Notes: generated from the sequence alone by a model not told the origin. A DNA stretch of 59,617 bases from Helicobacteraceae bacterium (GCA_026988515.1 JALSLA010000024.1:1-59617), one strand, 5' to 3'; positions 42,427-52,603 are shown, counted from the first letter of the stretch. A program made the numbers and translations.

Positions 42427-43417
42427 CTTTTTTCCTTAGCCATATCTTTACATCACTGCCGCTCGGTTCTACATGTAAATATTCAAATGTTATTGCCGTA
42501 TTTGCAAAGGGTATTGTACCACCACTTGAGGGCGCTGTAAAATTTAAGTAATAATCTACCATATGGTGCACAGCTTGCAGCATCGAAGGACCTCCTTCAA
42601 TCATAATATGGTTATATTCGCTCAATATCTCAAAATCACTCGCAATCAAAACGGTTCTATCGGGTACGCTAAAGAGCGGTATGGTCATGTCAAACCGCTC
42701 TTGTGTAGAATAAATCAACACATCAGGTGCTTTGCCCCCGGTCAAACGGCTATCTAATGTCGGGCGATCGGTTCTAACGGTATTACCGCCAATAACAAGC
42801 AGATCACATCTGTTGCGCAACCGGTGTACCGCTCTTCGTGACTCAATCGAGCTAATGGTTCCGCCATCAACGGTGCCATCAAGCCGTTGTGCCCATTTAA
42901 AAAAAATAAAGTTTTTGTGTTGCCATGCATTAAATGGCGCCAATAAAGCATCACACTCTTGCTGGCAGACACCGCTTTGTATATTGTTTAACAGACGTGT
43001 TGCACCTGATGCCACTGTATTGGAATCCAGCGAGCCGACAACAACACGGTGTAACGAGAGTTTCTGTAGCAGTGATGCGCACGATGGTGTTTTACCTATA
43101 TGCATGCAAGGCTCTAATGTGGTGTAAATCGTACAGTTTACGAAACAGTTTTTACCATTTACATGTAAATATTCGTGAATTTCATGTGACGATTCAAGAG
43201 ACAAAATTTTGGTGTCTTTGGTCAGTGTCACATAAGCATCCCTCAGCGCCAACACTTCAGCATGAGGCTTGCCCGCTTCTTGGTGTGCATTAATCGAGAG
43301 TATTTCTTGATGAGCGCCGACGACAACGGCACCGACTGCCGGATTCGGATAGGTCAGCCCCTGGTATTTCCATGCTTCATCAATGGCAAGCTTCATGAAG
43401 AATTGGTCTGTCATCAC
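42419..43417 (-). CDS. ribD: Riboflavin biosynthesis protein RibD
   Basis: RibD is a bifunctional deaminase/reductase. The deaminase half has the zinc motif PHAEVLAL near residue 50, with TTLEPCMHIGKTPSC near 100. The reductase half begins near 165 (FIFFKWAQRLDGTVDGG) and includes IEGGPSMLQAV near 268. The second half is shorter than usual, giving 332 residues in total. Two copies of the palindrome code Glu-Tyr-Leu-His-Val in both halves, with the same GAATATTTACATGTA flank. It precedes ubiE and follows rimP by one base. Confidence 0.94.
   Translation of the reverse strand: MMTDQFFMKLAIDEAWKYQGLTYPNPAVGAVVVGAHQEILSINAHQEAGKPHAEVLALRDAYVTLTKDTKILSLESSHEIHEYLHVNGKNCFVNCTIYTTLEPCMHIGKTPSCASLLQKLSLHRVVVGSLDSNTVASGATRLLNNIQSGVCQQECDALLAPFNAWQHKNFIFFKWAQRLDGTVDGGTISSIESRRAVHRLRNRCDLLVIGGNTVRTDRPTLDSRLTGGKAPDVLIYSTQERFDMTIPLFSVPDRTVLIASDFEILSEYNHIMIEGGPSMLQAVHHMVDYYLNFTAPSSGGTIPFANTAITFEYLHVEPSGSDVKIWLRKKDE
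42470..42477. repeat. Iterated palindrome, TACATGTA core (in ribD, 1)
   Basis: Core copy read on the minus strand as Glu-Tyr-Leu-His-Val-Glu. GAATATTTACATGTA is shared with the other ribD copy. Confidence 0.7.
43159..43168. repeat. Iterated palindrome TTACATGTAA (in ribD, 2)
   Basis: Perfect copy within ATTTACATGTAAAT, read as Glu-Tyr-Leu-His-Val-Asn, in a loop before the zinc-binding cysteines. Confidence 0.88.
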
Positions 43418-43852
43418 TTACCACTCAAAAAAGGTGCTTGCTTTGCTTACCTCTGAAAATTTAATGCTGACGTCACGTAATGAAATCGTATCATCAACCG
43501 TAATCGTATCATCTTCTACACGCACTATTTCACCACGTATTTTCAGCTTGTCCACAGTGGTAATTTTAACCTTTTCGCCGACAGAGTGTTTAAAATGGTC
43601 TAACGTTTTGAGCTTGCGTTCAATGCCGGGACTACCGACTTCCAAACGGTATTCACCCGAGACGGGAGGCGTTACATCCAACAATGGTGACAGTAATTTT
43701 GTCACCTCGACACACTGATCGAGACTCACACCCTCTTTGGCTGTGACATTGACACGATAGATAGTCTCATCGTGCTCGGTGACGATCATGGTATCATACA
43801 GGGTCAGTCCAAGGGACTCCACCATATTTTTAATATCATGCTCAAGACTCAT
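43418..43852 (-). CDS. rimP: Ribosome maturation factor RimP
   Basis: RimP assists 30S maturation. The start chosen is the ATG at 43852 ([20 protein letters not shown]), preceded by AAGGAGG inside rbfA. The 144-residue protein has VTKLLSPLLDVTPPVSGEYRLEV, split by eye, and the signature LEVGSPGIERKLKT near residue 72. The overlap with rbfA is 11 bases. Confidence 0.95.
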   Translation of the reverse strand: MSLEHDIKNMVESLGLTLYDTMIVTEHDETIYRVNVTAKEGVSLDQCVEVTKLLSPLLDVTPPVSGEYRLEVGSPGIERKLKTLDHFKHSVGEKVKITTVDKLKIRGEIVRVEDDTITVDDTISLRDVSIKFSEVSKASTFFEW

Positions 43853-44222
43853 TGTCCGCCTCCTTTTTCGGTCGCTCTTTAGAGATCTGTTTAAACAATG
43901 CATCGAGTTGTTTGGTTTTTTGAAAATGGTCATCAAAAACAAATTCTAAAGTCGGTGAACGAAACCAACCCTGATCTTTCATACAATAGTCTTCGACAAT
44001 AGGGCGTGCTTTGGCTATCTGCTTCAATAAAAGACGGCGTTCATCATCACTGTAGTCATGCGGATCCAAATATACTTTTGCATCGCTTTTTCCACGAGAG
44101 CAGCGTACTTCAATAACATCAAGTTCACGTAATCGGGCGTCATTCAACGAAGCGAGCGCTTCAGGAATCAATTCGGCCAATATGGCGTCGGTACGCTTTA
44201 TCTTAATTTCTGCAGGTGTCAC
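43842..44222 (-). CDS. rbfA: Ribosome-binding factor A
   Basis: RbfA binds immature 30S subunits in cold adaptation and late maturation. The 126-residue protein has a KH-like fold with [18 protein letters not shown] at the start and [14 protein letters not shown] near residue 41. [22 protein letters not shown] near 89 is characteristic. The start is GTG, and its GTGA overlaps the infB stop. Together with infB and rimP it forms the standard translation cluster. Confidence 0.95.
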   Translation of the reverse strand: MTPAEIKIKRTDAILAELIPEALASLNDARLRELDVIEVRCSRGKSDAKVYLDPHDYSDDERRLLLKQIAKARPIVEDYCMKDQGWFRSPTLEFVFDDHFQKTKQLDALFKQISKERPKKEADNES

Positions 44223-46813
44223 AGACTGACTTTTTGCTCTACTTTGACAAAGGTTTCCAGCACATCACCGGGCTGTACGTCTTCATATCCGTTAATGACT
44301 ACACCACACTCATACCCGTTACCGACCTCTTTCACGTCATCTTTAAAACGTTTTAAAGAATTTAATTCGCCTTCATGGATGACCACGCCCTCACGAATAA
44401 CACGAACCAGTCCGCCACGTGTCAACTTGCCGTCAACAACAATACATCCGGCAACCACACCCTTTGGAATCTTAAAGACCTCACGAACATCTGCCTGACC
44501 GGAGTGTTCCTCGGTATACTTGGTACTCATCATACCCGTTAGCATATTGGTGATATCGTCAATAAGCTGATAAATGACAGTATACGTATGAATATCAACA
44601 CCCATCTGCTTGGCAGCCGCTTTAACGGCACCTGTCGGTCGAACGTTAAATCCGATCAACGCACAGTTTTGGGAGTTATTGACTAAGGCGACATCGTTCT
44701 CGGTAATACCGCCGACACCCGAAGCAATCACTTCAACTTTTACCTCTTCGTTTCGTAGTGCTGCCAATGATGACTTAATGGCCTCCAGTGAACCGTGAAC
44801 ATCGGTTTTCAATACAATTTTAAGGGTTTTGAGCTTCCCTTCGGCTATCATATTGGTTAAGTCGTCAAATGTTGACTTCGTACTACGAGACAACTCTTTA
44901 TGACGCTCATATTCATACCGTTTTTGTGCAAACTCACGAGCCTCTTTATCACTCGGCATCGCCATCATCACTTCACCTGAAGGCGGCACTTCGTTGAGAC
45001 CGACTACCACGGCGGTTTCACTGGGTCCAATCTGTTTAATCTGTCTCTTTTTGTCATCAATAAGTGCCCGTACCCGTCCATAAGAAGCGCCGCAAACAAT
45101 ATTGTCACCGACATGCAACGTGCCGTTTTGCACAATTACCGTAGCCACAGGACCGCGACCTTTTTCCAATGAACTCTCAACAACAACAGATTTCGCCAAC
45201 ACTTCGGCATTGGCACGCAGCTCTAAAATTTCCGCCTGTACTAAAATATTTTCCAGTAAATCATCAATACCTTCGCCGGTTTTTGCGGAGAGGGGAACAA
45301 ATTCGGTATCGCCGCCCCAGTCAACCGGAGTCATACCGTGTTCTGCCATCTGCCCCTTCACCACATCGGGATTGGCACCCTCTTTGTCCATCTTGTTTAA
45401 AGCAATAATCACCGGAGCATCCGACTCTTTGGCCAATTTAATGACCTCCAGCGTTTGCGGTTTGACACCGTCATCGGCGGCAACGACAATAATAATAATA
45501 TCGGTCACCTGAGCACCGCGTTCACGCATGTGACTGAACGCTGCATGCCCCGGGGTGTCAATAAACGTAATTTTCTTACCGTTATGGTCAATCGTATAAG
45601 CACCGATATGCTGCGTAATACCACCGGCTTCGCCATCGGCGATTCGAGCATGTCGAATTGCGTCTAAGAGTGATGTTTTACCGTGGTCAACATGCCCCAT
45701 AATCGTAATAACCGGTGGACGTTCCTGCATGTTGGCATCATCAGCACTCTGCGCATAGTTCTCTTCATAGTTAAACGCATCTTTAGGGTCAATAACTGTC
45801 ACTTCGACATCGAATTCTTCAGAGAGAATCTCAATTTCATCTTTGCCCAAAAAATCATTTTTAGTAGCCATCATACCGAGATTGAAGAGTACTTTAATGA
45901 TGTCTGTCATTGGACGGTTGAGTTTTTCGGCAAACTCATACACGCGAATGTCTTCAGGGATTTCCACATGAGTCACCACTTCATCTACCGGTTTGTCTTT
46001 AATATATTTTTTACGTTTGTCGCGAGACACCTGTCGGGGCTTTCGATTGCCCCCCTGTTTTTTACCTGCATTGCGACCGACAGGTTTTTTGGGGCGGGGC
46101 TTTCGCACCTCTTCTTCTATAGGTTTTTTGTCAATCTCGTTGAGATCGAGCAGCACCACCTCATTGTCATCATAATCCATCGATACATCTGCCATACTTC
46201 CTGCAAAAATATTAATAGTTTTACCGCTGTCTTTACGCTGCGCCGGAGCATTTGTACGTTTTTTTGTTCGTTTCGATGCCAACTCTTCAAGTGCCTCTTG
46301 GCTCATCTTTCCATAACTCGATACGGCTGCCGCATCTTCGATTTTCGGTAGGTTGAAATCTTCTTGAACTCTGGGTTTTTTCTTTTTAACAATACGCAGA
46401 CCGGATCGTTTTTTAGGTGCCGCTTCTGTAGCTTTAGGAAGCTCTTCTTGTGTCGGTGTCGCTTCGCCTACATTTTCTTTGGCTGCAACAGGCTCTGTAT
46501 CTTTAATTTCAGGAGACGCATCAGTAGGTTGTTCTACTTCTTTTTTAGTATCATCTTCTTTATGTTCTGTCTCTGACTCCGTCTTCACAACCTTTTCATT
46601 GGAAACGGATTTTTTTACCGTGACTTTTTTAGGCTTGGGCTCTTCTATGTCAGGGTTCATAATATAGTTCATGATTTTTTCAGCCTCCTCCATAGAGACA
46701 GAACTTGAGGCTGTTTTAAGAGACATCCCCATTGCATTGGCTTTATCTACAACCTCTTTAGAGGCAATTCCAAGTTCTTTTGCAATCTCATGGACTCTAA
46801 CTTTATCACTCAT
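44219..46813 (-). CDS. infB: Translation initiation factor IF-2
   Basis: IF-2 is the GTPase that places fMet-tRNA on the 30S subunit. The protein has 864 residues. The N-terminal domain starts [21 protein letters not shown], followed by a long Lys/Glu/Pro-rich linker. The G domain has [18 protein letters not shown] near residue 371 and [18 protein letters not shown] near 415. NKMDK is near 473. The start is taken as the ATG at 46813; a TTG just before it is also possible. It overlaps ylxR by 8 bases. Confidence 0.97.
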   Translation of the reverse strand: MSDKVRVHEIAKELGIASKEVVDKANAMGMSLKTASSSVSMEEAEKIMNYIMNPDIEEPKPKKVTVKKSVSNEKVVKTESETEHKEDDTKKEVEQPTDASPEIKDTEPVAAKENVGEATPTQEELPKATEAAPKKRSGLRIVKKKKPRVQEDFNLPKIEDAAAVSSYGKMSQEALEELASKRTKKRTNAPAQRKDSGKTINIFAGSMADVSMDYDDNEVVLLDLNEIDKKPIEEEVRKPRPKKPVGRNAGKKQGGNRKPRQVSRDKRKKYIKDKPVDEVVTHVEIPEDIRVYEFAEKLNRPMTDIIKVLFNLGMMATKNDFLGKDEIEILSEEFDVEVTVIDPKDAFNYEENYAQSADDANMQERPPVITIMGHVDHGKTSLLDAIRHARIADGEAGGITQHIGAYTIDHNGKKITFIDTPGHAAFSHMRERGAQVTDIIIIVVAADDGVKPQTLEVIKLAKESDAPVIIALNKMDKEGANPDVVKGQMAEHGMTPVDWGGDTEFVPLSAKTGEGIDDLLENILVQAEILELRANAEVLAKSVVVESSLEKGRGPVATVIVQNGTLHVGDNIVCGASYGRVRALIDDKKRQIKQIGPSETAVVVGLNEVPPSGEVMMAMPSDKEAREFAQKRYEYERHKELSRSTKSTFDDLTNMIAEGKLKTLKIVLKTDVHGSLEAIKSSLAALRNEEVKVEVIASGVGGITENDVALVNNSQNCALIGFNVRPTGAVKAAAKQMGVDIHTYTVIYQLIDDITNMLTGMMSTKYTEEHSGQADVREVFKIPKGVVAGCIVVDGKLTRGGLVRVIREGVVIHEGELNSLKRFKDDVKEVGNGYECGVVINGYEDVQPGDVLETFVKVEQKVSL

Positions 46814-47060
46814 CAACGATGATCTCCTTTAACCTATTCAAAAGTATTTCTGTAGCATTGTTTCGACAGACCCGCGCTAACGAGCGTCTCATCTTTTTGG
46901 CATCACGCACACATGTTTCACAGAGGTAAAAACTGCGACCTTCTCCCCGATAGGGATGCAAGTCACCATCAACACACTGTAAGCGTATTAAACTGTTTTG
47001 CGCTACCTTTTTTCTGCAAGAAACACACATTCGTATCGGCACATTAATTATATCGCGCAT
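46806..47060 (-). CDS. ylxR: YlxR/DUF448 RNA-binding protein
   Basis: The 84-residue basic protein has the DUF448 features [18 protein letters not shown] near residue 10 and [16 protein letters not shown] near 38. It is found with infB in most bacteria, and B. subtilis YlxR is nucleoid-associated and regulates metabolic genes. Cys pairs CxxC and CxxC could bind zinc, which is less common in the family. Confidence 0.92.
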   Translation of the reverse strand: MRDIINVPIRMCVSCRKKVAQNSLIRLQCVDGDLHPYRGEGRSFYLCETCVRDAKKMRRSLARVCRNNATEILLNRLKEIIVDE

Positions 47061-47092
47061 TATACCCTAATGTTCCTTGATCCATCCAATAA

Positions 47093-47974
47093 TTATTTTT
47101 CAATACGTAACCCGTAGTTGTCAAAATCTAAAATTTTGACGCTAAAGTCCGGAAACTTCTGCTTTAGACGATTGGCCAGCGCCGAAGCATCATGATCGTA
47201 TACCATCGAAAAAAATGTTGAACCGCTTCCGGAGAGCGTACTCATTAATGCGCCGCTGTCGTAAGCTACTTTTTGAACCGAAAAGAGCTCCGGCAACATT
47301 TTCATGCGAATCTTTTGATGGAAACGATCTTGTGTTGCCAAACGCAGCATCTCCCAATCCTCATTCCAAAACGCAGCAACCGTCATAGCGGCATGAGAGA
47401 GATTAAACACCGCATTTTCTTTAGAGTACGATCGGGGTAAATTGCTACGTGAACGCGCCGTAGAGATGGGTTTGTTTGGAATAATGACGACCGCTTTCAA
47501 ATAACTCGGAAGATGTTTTACCTGAGAGAAAACTTTGTTTTTTTCTACAATCGAAGCCGTAAAGCCTCCCAGTACTGCCGGTGTGATGTTATCGGGGTGT
47601 GATTCATACACTAAGGCATGATTTAAGATTCTACGCTTAGATACGCGTACTCCTGCGGCTTCATGCGCCGTAGCAATGGCACTGACAATCACTGCAGAAG
47701 AGCTTCCCAAACCGCGGGACATCGGAATTTGATTATAAAACGTAAATTTATAGTTTTGCTGACGTTGCGTCAATTTCTTATAATGTTCATTAAAAATACT
47801 GATAAAGAGATTGTTCCCTTTAAGCCGTGGGTTGTTTTCACCCTCACCTTTAATGGCAACGCTGAAAAAACGCGACGGTTTGCAGTCCACTTTATTGTGC
47901 AGTGTCAATGCCAGACCCAAAGTATCAAATCCAGGTCCTAAGTTGGCACTGGTTGCAGGTACACTAATTATCAA
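47093..47974 (-). CDS. thrB: Homoserine kinase
   Basis: ThrB phosphorylates homoserine for threonine synthesis. The 293-residue GHMP kinase begins [19 protein letters not shown], has the ATP loop [21 protein letters not shown] near residue 86 and [11 protein letters not shown] near 246. It lies 32 bases upstream of ylxR and follows tsaB by 9. Confidence 0.96.
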   Translation of the reverse strand: MIISVPATSANLGPGFDTLGLALTLHNKVDCKPSRFFSVAIKGEGENNPRLKGNNLFISIFNEHYKKLTQRQQNYKFTFYNQIPMSRGLGSSSAVIVSAIATAHEAAGVRVSKRRILNHALVYESHPDNITPAVLGGFTASIVEKNKVFSQVKHLPSYLKAVVIIPNKPISTARSRSNLPRSYSKENAVFNLSHAAMTVAAFWNEDWEMLRLATQDRFHQKIRMKMLPELFSVQKVAYDSGALMSTLSGSGSTFFSMVYDHDASALANRLKQKFPDFSVKILDFDNYGLRIEK

Positions 47975-47983
47975 TTACTTTCC

Positions 47984-48436
47984 TTAAGTGACCGCTGCTA
48001 TTCCGTACTGCGGTAATGTATCACTGTTAAAATCTTCTATAATAAGTTCTTGAGGCAGTTCAAATGTGCTGCTTGGTACTTCATCAAAAACTTGTGTCTC
48101 AACAGAATGCGCCATTTTAACGAAACAGAGCTTTCCTAGTGCTTTTATAGGTTGATTCTTATTAAAATAAAATGCATCGGTCGCTAAAAAAGGGATGTTC
48201 TTGACAATACTGAGGGTTTTTAGAAAAAGATAGCTTACCTTAATGGCCATAAAACTTCCCGGGCCGTTGGCATAAATTAAACGCGTAACGGTATATTCTT
48301 GCAGCAATGTTTCAAAAAAAAGCGGCAAAGAGTCTGACGTCTGCTCATGCAGTTCGTGAGATTGAATGAGTCGATTGTTCTCGTAAATACCGACCTTCAA
48401 TGGCAGACTCAATGCAATCACTACAACACTATGCAT
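47984..48436 (-). CDS. tsaB: Short TsaB-like protein (t6A tRNA modification)
   Basis: At 150 residues this is much shorter than TsaB of E. coli (about 230) but matches the reduced form found in Campylobacterota. It has the ASKHA-like start [18 protein letters not shown], then [21 protein letters not shown] near residue 54, where other bacteria have GPGSFTGLRIG. The full family would partner TsaD and TsaE in making t6A. It overlaps the lpxC end by 8 bases. Confidence 0.82.
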   Translation of the reverse strand: MHSVVVIALSLPLKVGIYENNRLIQSHELHEQTSDSLPLFFETLLQEYTVTRLIYANGPGSFMAIKVSYLFLKTLSIVKNIPFLATDAFYFNKNQPIKALGKLCFVKMAHSVETQVFDEVPSSTFELPQELIIEDFNSDTLPQYGIAAVT

Positions 48437-49313
48437 ACGCTTTTGCCATCTCCTTGGCCTCGCTGCCGATAAACTCTACAATATCGTAACTTTGCGCATC
48501 GGCCAAAAGTGCCAAGGTAAGCTTATGATTCAGGTCATGACTGCCGGCAAATGCCTCATAGTTGCCGATAAAATTCATTCCCAACAATGACATATCGCCA
48601 ATAGCATCGAGTACTTTATGACGCACAAACTCATCTACAAAACGCAGCCCTTCAGGATTGAGAACTTTTTTATCATCCAAAACGACGGCATTTTCCAAAC
48701 TACCGCCAAGAGCCAGACCTTTAGAGCGCAGATATTGCACCTCATTTAAAAAACCGAAAGTACGTGCCCGTGCAATCTCTTTTTTATAGCTCTCTTTACT
48801 CAGATGTACGACATATTTCTGCTCATCAATAACAGGATGCTGAAACTTAATGGTAAAATCATACGTTAACTCCGGTGATGGACTCAACTTGACGTACTTG
48901 TCACCTTCTTGGACGGTAATCTCTTTTTTAATGCGCATAATCCGTTTTGATGCATCCAATGCCACCGTACCCGCTTCATCTAACAACATACAAAAACTTG
49001 CACTCGAACCGTCCATGACCGGAATTTCATCGGCATCAACAATAATGCGAAGATTGTCAATACCGTATGCGTACACTGCCGAAAGCAGATGCTCAATGGT
49101 TGAGATGACATGACCCTCTTTGCCGATGACTGTTGCCATTTTTGTGTCAATAACATTCTCCGGTTTCAGAGGAATGGCGACACGCATATCGCTGCGATAA
49201 AAAACAATACCGCTATTGGCTTCCAACGGCTCCAGACGTAACCGTACCGGATTGCCTTTGTGAAGCCCGATGCCTACAAGTTCAACCGGCTTGGCTATGG
49301 TTGTTTGATACAT
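48429..49313 (-). CDS. lpxC: UDP-3-O-acyl-N-acetylglucosamine deacetylase
   Basis: LpxC carries out the first committed step of lipid A synthesis with a zinc ion. The 294-residue protein has [14 protein letters not shown] at the start. The zinc ligands are in [19 protein letters not shown] near residue 75 and [17 protein letters not shown] near 227, and [12 protein letters not shown] lies near 260. An AAAAGGG ribosome site precedes the ATG, fused with a palindrome copy. Confidence 0.97.
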   Translation of the reverse strand: MYQTTIAKPVELVGIGLHKGNPVRLRLEPLEANSGIVFYRSDMRVAIPLKPENVIDTKMATVIGKEGHVISTIEHLLSAVYAYGIDNLRIIVDADEIPVMDGSSASFCMLLDEAGTVALDASKRIMRIKKEITVQEGDKYVKLSPSPELTYDFTIKFQHPVIDEQKYVVHLSKESYKKEIARARTFGFLNEVQYLRSKGLALGGSLENAVVLDDKKVLNPEGLRFVDEFVRHKVLDAIGDMSLLGMNFIGNYEAFAGSHDLNHKLTLALLADAQSYDIVEFIGSEAKEMAKAYA

Positions 49314-49324
49314 AATCTACCCTT

Positions 49325-49334
49325 TTACATGTAA
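49325..49334. repeat. Iterated palindrome TTACATGTAA (lpxC leader)
   Basis: Perfect copy within TTTACATGTAAA, directly upstream of the lpxC ribosome site in the 64-base gap after the M23 gene. Confidence 0.88.
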
Positions 49335-49377
49335 ATGCTGCGCAACAGAATCTGGCAATACTGCAGATTTAGTATAA

Positions 49378-50748
49378 CTAAGATCTATTAATAACCTTCT
49401 GAGCATTTTTAAAAATATCTTCAATATTGAGTCGTAGCCACTGTTTATCCATCCACTCTTCCGGACGCACTTCAATGCCTTGCACCAAAACACCGAAATG
49501 CAAATGATCTCCCATAGCATAACCGCTCATCCCTGTGTTAGCAATTTTCATACCAGGCGAGACTTCTTCGTCGACGCTAACATCTACACTTGAGCAATGT
49601 CCGTATAACGTATACAACCCCATTCCCAAATGAATAATGGGCATGGTACCGTACAATCCGTTATCTCCTGAGAAGACCACTTTACCACTGTTTCGTATTT
49701 TGATTTCACCCATCTGAACCGATGCCAGATCCAGACCTAAATGGTACGATTCACTGATCCGTTTTTTCTTATAGTAGTAGTATCGGTGATCGCCGAAACT
49801 TGCCACTTTTTTACCGTTTTTCAGTGGATAAAACGGCGTAATCTGAAGCCGTTCTACAATATCTTCGGGAACTTTTGAAGTAATTTTATGAATGAGCGCC
49901 TCGTTTTTAGCCCGAACTTCCTCGTTAATGATTTTAAAACGCTCAATACGATCTTCTACACCCTGTGTTTCAACAAACTCTTCTGCCAATTCTGCAATTT
50001 TTCCATCTAAAAAGCGATCGGTTACATTAATTTTTGAAGTTCGGTATGTTTTATTGTTAAGATAAAAAGGCACATATTTTTTTGTTAGATTTCCTGCCAT
50101 ATCTTTTGCAATAATGTGCATACGAAAGTTTTTATCTTTAACCGGCCATGCCACCAAAGAGGCATAGTTTCCCTCTTCCAAATATGTCTGCGGATAGAAT
50201 TTTTTACCATTGGACGATTCAAGGTAGAGACTCTTTAAGTTCTCATCCGACGCTTTAAAAACAACAAGTGCCGAGCCCCCCTGCGTAATACTGCGACTGT
50301 TGGCAATAACATTGACTTGCGGACGTTTTTTATCAATAATCATTTTTTTCGTTACTACTGCGCTGTTGCCTTTTAGAAAATTCCATTGACTTGCATCATT
50401 CGCTTCAATATACAAAGTCACATCACTCTCTTTCAGACCAAAAAGCCGTTTTGGCGGTTTAATGTTGAGCTTAAGCTCTTTATTGGGAGTTATTAGCATC
50501 TCTTGAGCCAAATCAAAATTCTCTTTTTGCGTTTTTAATACTACCGTATACGAAGTAATGCCGCTTTGGTCGTTCATTTGAATTGAAATGGGCTCTTTCA
50601 AATTCCAAAATTCACCATTGTAAACTACTATCACCGGCTTATCACGTTCAAACGTATCGGATATCCCCACATAGATTGTTCCTGCGACCAACACAACCAT
50701 AAGCAACTTTGCCATTAACGCCGATGCACTATTTTTTTTTCGTCTCAA
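49378..50748 (-). CDS. Membrane-anchored M23 peptidoglycan endopeptidase
   Basis: The 456-residue protein has one N-terminal transmembrane helix (AKLLMVVLVAGTIYVGI) and a beta-rich middle region. The C-terminal LytM/M23 domain has the zinc ligands in SYHLGLDLASVQMG near residue 341 and GDHLHFGVLVQGIEVRPEEW near 417. It should cut peptide crosslinks in the cell wall, as related proteins do in shaping helical cells; the exact partner is unknown. It matches Cj0131 in position. Confidence 0.92.
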   Translation of the reverse strand: MRRKKNSASALMAKLLMVVLVAGTIYVGISDTFERDKPVIVVYNGEFWNLKEPISIQMNDQSGITSYTVVLKTQKENFDLAQEMLITPNKELKLNIKPPKRLFGLKESDVTLYIEANDASQWNFLKGNSAVVTKKMIIDKKRPQVNVIANSRSITQGGSALVVFKASDENLKSLYLESSNGKKFYPQTYLEEGNYASLVAWPVKDKNFRMHIIAKDMAGNLTKKYVPFYLNNKTYRTSKINVTDRFLDGKIAELAEEFVETQGVEDRIERFKIINEEVRAKNEALIHKITSKVPEDIVERLQITPFYPLKNGKKVASFGDHRYYYYKKKRISESYHLGLDLASVQMGEIKIRNSGKVVFSGDNGLYGTMPIIHLGMGLYTLYGHCSSVDVSVDEEVSPGMKIANTGMSGYAMGDHLHFGVLVQGIEVRPEEWMDKQWLRLNIEDIFKNAQKVINRS

Positions 50749-51692
50749 TTCATCTCCTCACATAATATACTCATAATCTTCTCTTCCAAAGCACAAAGAG
50801 TTCCATCGGCTATAAATCCGGCAGAGTCTCGATGACCTCCGCCGCCAAATCGTGCTGCAACTGCCGCAAGATTGACACTGCCGTCACCTCGTAACGAGCA
50901 CTTGACACTGCCGTGGCGTCGTTCTCGCAACAAAACAGTAATATTAACCGTTGCCAAGGTCTGTGCTCGCTGTAACGCCCGTTCTGCTTCCTGAGGCACG
51001 GCACCGGTAGCTAAAAGCATCTGTAAATTTACATGTAATAGGGCAACTCTGCCCCCATGACGTAAACGCAACTGTCCATAAAGTACCCCCTCAAGCCGCA
51101 ACGATGCCAAAGAACAGGTTTGAAACAGTGCTGTTGAAATGCTTTTGCTCTCAGCACCGCAACGCAACAGATCAGCTGCCATCTCAAAAGAAGCCGCATC
51201 CGTTTTTACATGTAAAAAACAGTGCGAGTCATCCAGTAAACCGGCATACAGCGCCGTTGCCATTTTTGCGTTTATACGAATGCCCTGTTCTTTGAAAAAA
51301 TCATAGACAATCTGCGTTGTACTGACGGCATCGGCATCAACAACATTGTACGTACCGAAATTGCTGTTGCTGGCATGATGGTCAATATTGATCAGCTCAC
51401 ACCCAACAGTCGTGCCCAAGCGCTCCTTGCTTCCGCAATCAAAACAGACGGCAAGATCAGCATGCCGCGGCATATCATGTCGAAGTTTATCAAACCAGGG
51501 TAACAATGCCAAACGACGATCTACCTGAGAGGTTGCACAAAAAAGTGTTACTTTTTTCTGCTGACGTAACAGATAGGAATAGAAGGCGCTGGCGCTACCC
51601 AAAGAGTCGGCATCCGGATTAACATGTGCTATTAACACAATATGCCGGGCATGTTCCATTTTTTCTACAAGAGGATGCTTCATTAACGCCAT
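50745..51692 (-). CDS. DHH-family phosphoesterase (NrnA-like)
   Basis: The 315-residue protein has the DHH domain motifs IAHVNPDADSLGSASAF near residue 20, VCFDCGSKERLG near 82 and INIDHHASNSNFG near 100. The DHHA1 end is FGGGGHRDSAGF near 286. Members degrade oligonucleotides or cyclic dinucleotides. Start options are the ATG at 51692 or one at 51683. A TATAAT box overlaps the first, which would make a transcript beginning just before the second. Two palindrome copies lie within. It overlaps the M23 gene by 4 bases. Confidence 0.88.
   Translation of the reverse strand: MALMKHPLVEKMEHARHIVLIAHVNPDADSLGSASAFYSYLLRQQKKVTLFCATSQVDRRLALLPWFDKLRHDMPRHADLAVCFDCGSKERLGTTVGCELINIDHHASNSNFGTYNVVDADAVSTTQIVYDFFKEQGIRINAKMATALYAGLLDDSHCFLHVKTDAASFEMAADLLRCGAESKSISTALFQTCSLASLRLEGVLYGQLRLRHGGRVALLHVNLQMLLATGAVPQEAERALQRAQTLATVNITVLLRERRHGSVKCSLRGDGSVNLAAVAARFGGGGHRDSAGFIADGTLCALEEKIMSILCEEMN
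51029..51038. repeat. Iterated palindrome TTACATGTAA (in DHH gene, 1)
   Basis: Perfect copy within TTTACATGTAAT, read on the minus strand as Leu-Leu-His-Val-Asn. Confidence 0.88.
51206..51215. repeat. Iterated palindrome TTACATGTAA (in DHH gene, 2)
   Basis: Perfect copy within TTTTTACATGTAAAAA, a 16-base exact palindrome, read as Phe-Leu-His-Val-Lys. It is 177 bases from the other copy. Confidence 0.88.
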
Positions 51693-51696
51693 TATA
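51691..51696 (-). promoter_or_regulatory. -10-like TATAAT at the DHH gene start
   Basis: GCTATAATGG on the minus strand overlaps the first ATG of the DHH gene. Transcription about 7 bases on would begin next to the second ATG, giving a nearly leaderless mRNA. It could equally be chance. Confidence 0.35.
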
Positions 51697-51717
51697 GCAA
51701 ACCCCGTTACGAAGTTG

Positions 51718-52575
51718 TTAATAGTTTCTTTTTGTACGCGCTATTTCACACTGTTCAAGTTTTTTTGTTGCCTCTAATAGAAGGTCGTCAACACTCTGTA
51801 GCCTCTTTGAGCGCTCTACAATAACATACTCAATCACAACAGGAAACTCTTTTTCAATACTCAACTCCGAAGCTCTGCGACTGATTCGCGATGCATATTC
51901 GGAGAGCTCCTTACCGTTTTTATGGCTTACCATTGCCACAAAAATGTTCCCCGTAAGCCGACCGATAATGGAACGCTCTTTGAGTACCGACTTAATAATT
52001 CCGGCAAATTCTTCAATGAGCCTGTCTCCGGAAAAATAGCCGAAGGTCTCATTGATTTTATGCAAGGAGTGAAAATGAAACAAAAAGAGATGTACGGGAA
52101 CCTGATCGCGCTGATGCGCATGTAAAAGCTTGTGGGCATGTTTAAAAAAAGTGCGGCGGTTATAGAGCCGTGTCATGGGGTCATAATAGGCAAAATCCTC
52201 CAGCTCTTTTTTTATGGAGGCGTATGATGTATGAATGTAAACACGACTCGTCAGCTCTATTTGATTGAACGGTCGCAGAACATAATCACACCCGCCGCTA
52301 CCAAACATTTTGGTAATCAATGTACGCTCTGCCGTATCGAACAAAAACATAACCGGAACACTGACGTTTTGTGTGATACTCTTACAGAAGGCAAACCCTT
52401 CGTCTCCATATCCTCCGTCAATCAATATCAGTGTCGGCACTGCTTTTTCAATTGCCTGTTTTGCTCTTGCAAGTTCCTCAAAAAAAGCAATATTATAAGA
52501 GTGCAGCAACTTTTCTAACAGTTTTTTATCTAAATCATTTTTATTGATAATAAAAATATGCGTTGTTACTTTCAA
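51718..52575 (-). CDS. Response-regulator-like protein with degenerate GGDEF domain
   Basis: The 285-residue protein has a receiver-like N-terminus (residues ~5-118) with LILIDGG at the phospho-acceptor position, then FAYYDPMTRLYNRRTFF near 128, the usual start of a GGDEF domain. Where the GG[DE]EF signature should be, it has RLTGNIFVAM near 204. It therefore should not make cyclic di-GMP; it may bind the nucleotide or act as a scaffold. It lies 25 bases upstream of the DHH gene, whose product could act on nucleotides. Confidence 0.85.
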   Translation of the reverse strand: MKVTTHIFIINKNDLDKKLLEKLLHSYNIAFFEELARAKQAIEKAVPTLILIDGGYGDEGFAFCKSITQNVSVPVMFLFDTAERTLITKMFGSGGCDYVLRPFNQIELTSRVYIHTSYASIKKELEDFAYYDPMTRLYNRRTFFKHAHKLLHAHQRDQVPVHLFLFHFHSLHKINETFGYFSGDRLIEEFAGIIKSVLKERSIIGRLTGNIFVAMVSHKNGKELSEYASRISRRASELSIEKEFPVVIEYVIVERSKRLQSVDDLLLEATKKLEQCEIARTKRNY

Positions 52576-52603
52576 TTCTCTGTCTTTAATATTTTTTCAC
52601 CAT

